Below, piece after piece: positions 56,432 to 64,000 of a stretch of DNA of 64,000 nucleotides; the first letter of the stretch is position 1; each line of letters opens with the position of its first letter. The notes below the pieces were generated by a model that worked only from the letters and a program-made list of their open reading frames with translations, was not told where the DNA came from and did no database searches. A program made the translations under genes and the position numbers. This DNA comes from Euborellia annulipes (taxonomy: Eukaryota > Arthropoda > Insecta > Dermaptera > Anisolabididae): positions 124,001-188,000 of the forward strand of contig JAKCPI010004951.1 in assembly GCA_023213315.1 (NCBI GenBank), written 5' to 3'.

Positions 56432-56695
56432 CAAGGGCGGATACAAGGGGGGGGTAAAGGGGGTAATTACCCCCCCCCCGAGATTCGAAAAAAATACCTT
56501 TTTTTCGCAAAAAAAGTTTATTTTTAATGGAAAATTTTTAAAATTAATACTTAAAAATTTGATGTGTATTTATATTCTGGCAAATAAATACAGAATGCGC
56601 TTTTTAATTACCGAAATTAAAAAAAATAGTGTGCTGTGCGACAAGTCACACCAGATTACCCCCCCCCCCGAGAAACACCTCTGGATCCGCCCTTG
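56432..56695 (+). mobile_element. hAT MITE, GGGCGGAT family (copy 4)
   Basis: Ends CAAGGGCGGATACAAGG / CTGGATCCGCCCTTG. Perfect 8-base duplication CTTCCTAT (56424-56431, 56696-56703). The best-preserved terminal pair of the family (CAAGGGCGGAT both ends). Confidence 0.93.
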
Positions 56696-56704
56696 CTTCC
56701 TATC

Positions 56705-57570
56705 CCTGGTCTGAATGGTGGTACTATTTATCTATTTCCATCAGACTCCAAATATACATTGATTCGAATCTACTTGCAAATAAGATTGTATAGAAAGAAA
56801 AATACATAGTTTATTGCTATTTCAGACAACTTTTAATGAAATATCTGAAAACATTCCTTAAAAAAGTAAAAAAAGAAAATTTCTAAATTGATAAATACAA
56901 TGCATTAAAAAGATAACAGCTTAATTTAAATTTAAGCACGGGAACACTATTTCTTTCTTAATGTTTTTAATTTTTTAATTAATCTACTTGTTTATATCTT
57001 TTTAACTTTGTTTTTTTCTCTTTTGTTTCAGGTAAGCAATTCTCTCATCTTGCAACAACTTGGTATTGTACAAATTTTTTTGTTTTCTTTACTTAATTTT
57101 CCTTTTGCCCTAGAATAGCCTGAGTTTATTGAGACACTTAATTTTTTTACGATATCTGATTCTAATCTCTTGTAGCGAAAATAATTATTTGATCTAATAA
57201 CAATCAGCATAATTTTTTCACTCATTGGACAAAAATGACTTATCTCTGATGAAACTTTTATTAGTTTCTTCCTTTATTAATACTTTTAATATATTTTTAA
57301 AGAATTTTACAAACTTTTGTGAAGTTTATTATACTTTTGTGTTGACTTAGGGGACCAAATAAATAACCCAGTCGAAAAACCTTCCACGCACTTACCAGGT
57401 GTGAGCCCTTTTATATATAACTTATACTGTATGGGAGATTAATATCATTTTGTTTTGCTTATGGGTAAAAAAAAAAAGAATTCTTAGCTACCTATAAATA
57501 TTTTACGTATATCTAAAATAGTACTCTTAGAAAGTAAACGAGGTAGTTTTTAAAATGTAAAACAAATTTT
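56705..57570. other. AT-rich sequence, nothing recognised
   Basis: A splice-acceptor-like TTTTGTTTCAG at 57022-57032 is followed at once by GTAAGC, so it cannot define an exon. Confidence 0.35.
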
Positions 57571-57575
57571 ACCCC

Positions 57576-57800
57576 CACGTGGTCGAGAGGTTAGAGCTGT
57601 TGACATATATCATTATTGATAATCTAAAAGCCAGAGGGAGTGGTGGACCCGGACCCCAGGCAGTTCGATGAATATTTATTTAAATCCTTTGGATACCAAA
57701 TAGTGTAAATAAATATGCCTAGATAATTTGTATCATAATATTTATAAGTGTTTTGTTTAAAAGCCTATAAGGCCTAAGATGGCGAAAAGACATAAAAAAA
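57576..57800 (+). repeat. tRNA-derived SINE, type 2, diverged
   Basis: Head CACGTGGTCGAGAGGTTAGA with a foreign insert of about 30 bases, GACCCGGACCCCAGG, ATTTAAATCCTTTGGATACC, then the tail TAAGGCCTAAGATGGCGAAA and AGACATAAAAAAAAC. Confidence 0.6.
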
Positions 57801-58159
57801 ACAATTTTTAATTAATTAATTTCAATAATTCGGCTTTATATTTCGTCACAAATGATTAGAAATAAATTTTTCTATAAAATATAGGAAATTGAAAAATGTT
57901 CATATTTTACTTTCTTGTAATTTGAAAATAGTTTGAAAATAATAGTAGGGGTAAATTTTATATAGTTATAAATTTACTGATCAAATTTTTGTTAAAATCA
58001 TATCATTGGGATAAATTTTCAATATAAAATATTCAATTTTTCCTTTAGAGAAACTTCTAAATTAATTAAAATAGTTAAATATTTTTCGAGATCTATATAT
58101 TTTGAATAAGATAATAGTATTCAAAATACCCCGATTCGGACTAAACAAGTCATAGATAT

Positions 58160-58334
58160 ATTTAACGAGACTGTGAGTGTTTTTTATTGGTGAGGCCAAA
58201 CATCCCATGGCCCCCGGGAATCGAGCCCAGGATCTCCGCCTTTCCGGGGCATAGGCGGAGATCCTGGGTTCGATTCCCGGGGGCCATGGGATGTTTGGCC
58301 TCACCAATAAAAAACACTCACAGTCTCGTTAAAT
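58160..58334. repeat. 82-bp-arm palindrome carrying a tRNA T-arm and B-box
   Basis: Arms 58160-58241 and 58253-58334 around an 11-base loop; I see one mismatch. Each arm reads outward as GGCGGAGATCCTGGGTTCGA then TTCCCGGGGGCC, i.e. a tRNA-like T-arm with B-box GGTTCGATTCC, so one lies on each strand. Identical peptide starts on the two strands are a by-product of the symmetry. Confidence 0.8.
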
Positions 58335-58647
58335 TAATTAAAACATTTCAGTCTCATTTCAAAAGACGATCTCTAATAATAATTCTTGCACTACAAAGGA
58401 CCGACAGACAGACATACTCAACCAATTTGGGGAGGGGCTAAAAGCCTTTTTTTTACACTTCATCGATTAGCCTCCTAGGAACAACACAAAAGAATTCCAT
58501 TCTGTAAAAAGGAATCGATTCGCCCTTAATGTTCTTTGTCACTGTCACTCTTATTTGTTTATTTACTAAAAGTGGAGTTAGTTCACAAAGGAAACAGATG
58601 AGGAGATCAAAACTCCCGTGTTTTTATCACCCACTTGTCTTGAAAGG

Positions 58648-59156
58648 TAGGGCTGGACGGTAATGGATTTTCATTACCGACCTCGATAATGAAAAAAACC
58701 GGTTTTTCTCGAAAGTCGGTAAAAATTTTTTACCGCCGCGGAACCAAAGTTTGCCGCCGCGGAACATTTTTGCGGAACCAAAATTTTTCCCAGGCCGAAA
58801 AAATATTTTACCTTTTTTTAGAGAGCCAATTTTTTGCCGAAACATCTTTTTTTTTTAGAGGCTCCGATTTTTTGCCGAAACATTTTTTCCCTCCAACTAA
58901 ACCAAAATTTTTTCCCGTCCGGGAAAATATTTTACCTTTTTTAGAGAGGATTTTTGCCGAAGTCTTTTTTAAGAGACCCCGATTTTTTGCCAAACATTTT
59001 TTTCTCCAGCGGAACCAAAATTTTTTACCGCCCGAAAAATAGGTTTTTACCGACTTTCGAAAAAAAAGGTTTTTATCGAATTAGAGGTTCGTTACCGCGT
59101 TTTCGGTAAAAAATTTTTACCGGTTTTTACCGGTAAACGGTTTACCGCCAGCCCTA
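58648..59156. mobile_element. hAT-type MITE with internal degenerate tandem units
   Basis: Ends TAGGGCTGGACGGTAA / CGGTTTACCGCCAGCCCTA with perfect 8-base duplication TTGAAAGG (58640-58647, 59157-59164). The interior repeats a TTTTTTGCCGAAACATTTTT / GGAACCAAAATTTTT unit several times, and the ends show nested ACCGG/CCGGT pairs. Confidence 0.88.
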
Positions 59157-59164
59157 TTGAAAGG

Positions 59165-60150
59165 GCAACAAAAATTCCTATTTTTTAAAATCTAATAGTG
59201 TCCCATGGGGTTCCTCCAGCTTGAATCTTGACAATGGAGGATAAAATAAAAGAGATTTATTTTCAAATTCTCAGATGATATGGGATTTATCCCAATATAA
59301 TTTGTCATAATTTTGGCTAGGTTTTTATAACCGGATGCCCTTCCTGCATCCAACACGTCTTTATTTTTTAAGACTTTGGGAACGGCCCTAACTTGAATTG
59401 GATTATAAATCTTCTCAGAAGATGATATGATTTCATGCAAAACCCTACCTTAATTTAGGCTTAACTAAATTTATTATATTCAAATGCCCTACCTATCAAA
59501 TGTCCGGTCGATTTTTCATTATATTTATTAATATATATTTACATAGCTTTATTATTGACAAAACTTATATTTCACCTGGAATCTCGATATTTTTTTTTTA
59601 GCAATTTCAAAACTTTTCTTAATATTGCACCAGTAATTTTAAAATGAAAATAAAGTGATGCAGGATTTTTATTATTAAAATTATTTTATTTCATTAATTT
59701 GAGTACAATTATCTCGATAACAAAAATGCCTTTTCAAGTTCAATTGCGGCTTTCGGTTTTTGAAAGACCGAAAGCATCAATTGAATTTTAGTACTTGAAA
59801 AAGTCATAGCCCCGTGTGGATTAGTGCATTTAATCTTGATTATTAAATTTTTACTAGTGGGTGAGAGGTGCTGGCTGGAATTTTTTAAACAAAAGGGTAG
59901 GTCACAATTCAATTTTTTTAAATTTAATATTAATCTTAAAAATACTGGGGCACTTCTAAATTATTCGTTATTGCCCCCTCCCTCTCTCTGTTCCTCCGCG
60001 ATTGCAACAAATATTAGTATATATGTGTAATTAATATCACTATATCAATGGTGGCAGATCTGACTCGTTGTTTCTTTACTCCTTACTACAAGATCTAGTC
60101 AGCTATCCACCTCACACTAATTATACAGTATCAATGTGTTGATAAAATAG
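59165..60150. other. Intergenic sequence with a small hairpin
   Basis: A hairpin at about 59725-59803 (TTCAATTG...GCTTTCGGT / ACCGAAAGC...CAATTGAA). The phrase CCGGATGCCCTTCCTGCATC near 59331 resembles fragments common in animal retroposons. No gene seen. Confidence 0.3.
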
Positions 60151-60159
60151 AGAAAATGT

Positions 60160-60310
60160 CGCTAGGTAATTTTCTTTATTAGGATCAACCCACGACTAAC
60201 GTTTCGGTCCCATCACAGATGTGAAAACAAAGGGCCTCTTCCGTTTCGGGGCAACATCTCTGATGGAAACGAAACGTTGGCTGATCCTAATAATGAAAAT
60301 TAACTGATTG
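60160..60310. repeat. Inverted pair of hammerhead-like relics
   Basis: The right (plus) copy reads CTCTGATGGAAACGAAACGTTGG followed by CTGATCCTAATAATGAAAAT. The left (minus) copy reads CTGTGATGGGACCGAAACGT and the same tail. Stem II is reduced and the cleavage triplet is GTT, so both are degenerate. Confidence 0.45.
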
Positions 60311-60333
60311 CATCTTCTTGTTTCCTTTTTACT

Positions 60334-61260
60334 TTCTCTTACCTCTATATTTTTACTTTCTCTTACCTCTATATATGTTAATATAAAGATAGAGAAAGTA
60401 TTGGATTAGTAATGTCAAAAATTCGATGTCGATATTTTGAGGGATATACACGTTTTTAGGTCCCCTGAATCCAAAAAAGTGGTTTTCGCGACATGGTCTG
60501 TCTATGTGTCTGTGTACGAGGTTTGTCTGTCTGTCTGTGTGTCTGTCAGTCTTTGAACAAAATATCTTAAAAACGAAAAGAGCTAAAAAGTTGAAATTTT
60601 ATATTTAAGTTCCGGTCCCCTATGGGACGTGACAGGAAGCTTTTCAACAAAACCGGTCAAAATACTAGTACTTTGCTGATGCACTTTTTCAGTTTTTTTT
60701 TCGATTTTATCAAAATTGGCTCCAACGATTTTGATTAAAATTCAAAAATTAATTATTTTTGAGATGCTCTTTAAAACATATATTCTCATTTTGCCATTGA
60801 AATCTTCTGTAAGACACTTTAGAACTTCATAGGAAAGATAGGAGACATGGTTGTCATGGTAACAAAATATAAATATTTTTCTGTTTATAAATTTTACATC
60901 TTGAAATTTGAATGTACCGTACTGTCGGTAACTAAATATATGTCGACACAAAAAAATCTGGTGTGACTAGCACAGAACACAACTTTCGTTTACCGAAGGT
61001 AAGAGAAAGTTGTATGCTGAGAGGGGGGGTATAAAAGGGGGGGGGGGGGGGGGGCCCGCCCCCCCCCCAAATTTCCCAAACAAAAATAAAAAAATATGGA
61101 ATAAAAAACACTTCAAAAAAATTTTCCCAATGGAAAATTTTTAAAAAAAAAAAAATTCTTAAAAAATTTGGTGTTAAAAAAATAAAAATTAAAAAAAAAA
61201 AAAATATATTCTTAAAAAATTTTCCCCCCCCCCCCCCCACCACGTGCTGAGCGACCAATA
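60334..61260 (+). repeat. Family A repeat with insertion in its 3' hairpin
   Basis: A duplicated 5' start (TTACTTTCTCTTACCTCTAT at 60336 and 60354), full body (GATGTCGATATTTTGAGGGA, CTATGGGACGTGACAGGAAG, TTGTCATGGTAACAAAATAT), then AAAAATCTGGTGTGACTAGC. The 3' hairpin is interrupted at 61020 and resumes at about 61246 with GTGCTGAGCGACCAATA. Confidence 0.82.
61021..61245. other. Insertion of homopolymer-rich sequence in family A
   Basis: Begins after TGCTGAG and ends before a second TGCTGAG, so a 7-8 base duplication is likely. Contents are runs of G, C, A and T. A GGGGGGTATAAAAGGGGG start and CCCCC end recall the GGGCGGAT hAT MITEs with distorted run lengths. Confidence 0.4.
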
Positions 61261-61261
61261 A

Positions 61262-62275
61262 AATATATTATATTGAATTTAATGTCAAATCAATAGGTGG
61301 TATTCTCTCCTAATTTAGCTTTTTTTACTTCTAATTTGTATATGGACAAAATTTTGATTCTAATATAATAAAAAGTAAAATTATATTAATTAATTAATTA
61401 AAAATTTTAAAAGAAAATTTTTATGATAATAAATTTATTCCTGATATAATTATAATAATAATCTGGAATTTACTATTATTTATTAAGGAAATAACCTTAC
61501 TTTCATAGATGAATTTTAAAATATTTGACCAGTATGATCTCATTTTATTACAAAAGTATAGTAATTACTTTCATTTAGAATTTATATTATAGTTCAAATA
61601 AATTAAGTAATGGAATTAGGAAGTTTGTTTAATTTATAATTTGTTTCTTTAACTATTCTGGCATTTTTCAAAGTCCGCGTCTCGTTTTATTTCTATCTGA
61701 ATAAAAACTATGAATTTTAATTAAAATTTATTTTCTATTACGTAATATCACCATTTTTTTTACAAATTCATTAAAGTAACAAATTTTTTTTATTTGCTCG
61801 GTAATGAAAGGACCATTCGTCGACCCTTCTCTCTTTTCGTCTTTAATCCCACTGGGCTCTTAAATATTCAACTTTAACATTACTTCTCGTTAAAACGAAA
61901 AGACGGATGTGACCTCATTTGCTTTCAAATACTAGATAGGGGAAAAAATTCTTTTTTTTTTAAATTATGCAAAGTTAATTGATTACGAGATTTGTTTATA
62001 AATTAATTTTTTTCTATAGAATTAATAATAAACATTTCTAAATTTCTTACACATATGGAGGAATTCTTTTACATTTTTTTTAAAACTCTCTAAGAATGTG
62101 TAATTTTTGAATTTTCTAATAAATTTGGCTTTACGATGGCCTCCCCTCAAACAACCCACCCAACTTCACCCCGATTACGCAACTTTTATTCTTGGCGTTT
62201 TTTGTTAGAAATAAAACTTATCATATTCCAAATATTATAAAGTTAAATTATTGAGGATGTTAATTTTTTATCTTA
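61262..62275. other. AT-rich sequence, nothing recognised
   Basis: No gene or repeat supported. Confidence 0.4.
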
Positions 62276-62589
62276 TATACAGCCTTGGCCATAAGTATGA
62301 GGCACCCCTAAAAAGTTTGCATATCATATTTATTTCTTAAAATAAACTAAAATTTATTTTATAAATGTTAAATTAATTTAATAAAATGTTTATTAAACGC
62401 GTGATTATCTTATTTTAAAAGACGAAATACAATAGGTGTGTAAAATATAAAATTAACGTTATTTTGTCAATTTCTTTAAATAGCGTAAACGTCTTGATAC
62501 ATAGGTAAAAGTTTAAAAAAGGGGTGGGATTGACTTATTTATTTAAAAAAATATCCTTTTGCTTGAAAATGCCAAAAAATTTCCAAAAA

Positions 62590-63030
62590 AAGTGTAAAAA
62601 TACAAGTGATTCACGAACAAGGCAAGTCCCAAGTAGAAATTGTCAAAATAGTGGGATATTCACGAAATAAAGTACAATCTGCACTTAAACGATTTTCAGA
62701 GACTTGTTTTCATAAAAATAAATTAAGATATGGGTCGAAAGCGTGTCACCACCAAGCTCCAAGATAGAATACTTTGTGAGAGACTCGCTAAAAAATCGGA
62801 AAAAACGTCTTCTGACCTCGCTGCAGCCTTTTTGGAGTAAAATGAAATTTCAATTAGTGCTTGAACAGTAAGAAGACGACTAGGGGAAGCAGTCTTGAAA
62901 GGGTAGAAGGCCAGAAAAAGCCAAGAAAAGACAAAAAAGCGTCTAGAATGGGCTATGAATCATAATAAACATTTGACGGAAGAAAACTGGTCCCGTGTTG
63001 TCTAATCCAATGAATCCAACTTTGAAGTAA
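62590..63030 (+). pseudogene. Tc1-like transposase 5' half, left arm, broken
   Basis: In several frames: helix-turn-helix part VIHEQGKSQVEIVKIVGYSR (about 62611-62670), GRKRVTT linker (62732 onward), LQDRILCERLAKKSEKTSSD and, before the catalytic site, ENWSRVV. A stop (TAA, 63004-63006) replaces an expected codon, and the first catalytic Asp of the DDE triad is Asn (63010-63012). Frames change near the start, after about 62705 and at 62839. No active enzyme can be made. Confidence 0.75.
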
Positions 63031-63119
63031 GATATTACATTCATTTAAACAAAAATAATGGTTACTTTTCATATCTATGCAATGTCTATAAAAAAAACAG
63101 TTTATATTAATTTATCTTT

Positions 63120-63480
63120 TTTCCCCTATTTTTTCTTGTTGGCTACCGTGAACCAGGGCTTCTTTCTGGCCTTCTACCCTTTCAAGACTGCTTCCCCTAG
63201 TCGTCTTCTTACTGTTCAAGCACTAATTGAAATTTCATTTTACTCCAAAAAGGCTGCAGCGAGGTCAGAAGACGTTTTTTCCGATTTTTTTAGCGAGTCT
63301 CTCACAAAGTATTCTATCTTGGAGCTTGGTGGTGACACGCTTTCGACCCATATCTTAATTTATTTTTATGAAAACAAGTCTCTGAAAATCGTTTAAGTGC
63401 AGATTGTACTGCATTTCGTGAATATCCCACTATTTTGACAATTTCTACTTGGGACTTGCCTTGTTCGTGAATCACTTGTA
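63120..63480 (-). pseudogene. Tc1-like transposase fragment, right arm, broken
   Basis: Inverted copy of the left arm. Its inner edge (complement of 63121-63180) keeps a KKPWFTVANKKK-like linker absent from the left copy, so the two halves come from slightly different parents. It stops before the catalytic domain. Confidence 0.65.
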
Positions 63481-64000
63481 TTTTTACACTTTTTTTGGAA
63501 ATTTTTTGGCATTTTCAAGCAAAAGGATATTTTTTTAAATAAATAAGTCAATCCCACACCTTTTTTTAAACTTTTACCTATGTATCAAGACGTTTACGCT
63601 ATTTAAAGAAATTGACAAAATAACGTTAATTTTATATTTTACACACCTATTGTATTTCGTCTTTTAAAATAAGATAATCACGCGTTTAATAAACATTTTA
63701 TTAAATTAATTTAACATTTATAAAATAAATTTTAGTTTATTTTAAGAAATAAATATGATATGCAAACTTTTTAGGGGTGCCTCATACTTATGGCCAAGGC
63801 TGTATATTTCCAAGATTAAACAAAAAACAACACCCTCAAGTTTTTGTACTTACTTATCTTTCCTACATTTGTTGTATTTTTTGTTAGAGAGATTCTTTGT
63901 TGAAATCATTCTCTCTAAATTTTATCTTTTTTTTTCTCTAATTAGAAATAAATATTCAAATCTTGATTAGATATTTAAAAATATACAAAAAATACGTAGA

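Larger units (their letters stand above)
62280..63802. mobile_element. Tc1-family transposon folded into an inverted dimer
   Basis: Both outer ends read CAGCCTTGGCCATAAGTATG and are flanked by TA (62278-62279, 63803-63804), as in Tc1 elements. The two arms, about 638 bases each (62280-62917, 63163-63802), are near-identical inverted copies of the 5' part of one element. About 245 bases separate them. The transposase 3' half is missing from both, so this is a non-autonomous foldback that could still be moved by a transposase in trans. Confidence 0.88.

Noticed and set aside
58062..58441. Frames on both strands starting with the same residues (MVRPNIPWPPGIEPRIS)
   Set aside because: Direct consequence of the 82-base palindrome.
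63058..63396. 112-codon plus-strand frame
   Set aside because: It is antisense to the right-arm Tc1 transposase relic.

Overview
This is an AT-rich, intron-containing and very repeat-rich piece of an animal nuclear genome. One protein-coding gene can be read completely: a seven-exon stomatin (SPFH/PHB-domain) gene on the + strand, from its start codon at 726 to its stop at 9849. Spliceosomal introns, tRNA-derived SINEs, hAT MITEs, a Tc1 relic and Penelope-like remains all fit an invertebrate, probably an arthropod (a crustacean such as a copepod is my guess, from general impression only). There is nothing bacterial or viral here.

Layout. 1-9.9 kb: end of a dispersed repeat (family A), a putative promoter with an octamer, then the stomatin gene. 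Its introns carry a Penelope-like remnant, tRNA-type and 5S-type SINEs, two hAT MITEs and a tRNA-Lys(TTT) gene in the last intron. 9.9-37.9 kb: no confirmed protein gene, but one plausible GC-rich first coding exon at 17508-17571; the rest is foldback elements, SINEs, MITEs and AT-rich unique sequence. 37.9-38.0 kb: a second tRNA-Lys(TTT). 38-64 kb: mostly repeats, a possible minus-strand first exon near 42.6 kb, and at the end a 1.5 kb Tc1 element folded into an inverted dimer.

Mobile DNA is what shapes the window. (1) At least ten loci carry the motif CTGANGA-W-[short stem-loop]-GAAACGTC, the layout of a hammerhead ribozyme core with a two-base, loopless stem III. They mostly lie in inverted pairs, and one pair flanks a reverse-transcriptase-like fragment of Penelope type. 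In two copies the sequences flanking the core form an 8-9 bp stem I, exactly where a type I hammerhead needs it. (2) hAT-type non-autonomous elements, six of them with perfect 8-bp target duplications. (3) SINEs whose heads (tRNA-like or 5S-rRNA-like) appear to share a tail. (4) Family A, about 0.65 kb, with a hairpin at each end and an internal RFX/X-box-like palindrome, in about a dozen full or partial copies. Nesting among these elements gives relative insertion order.

Three tracts of extreme homopolymer G/C/A/T (19.6, 38.5 and 61.1 kb) are probably partly consensus error and should not be interpreted as coding.
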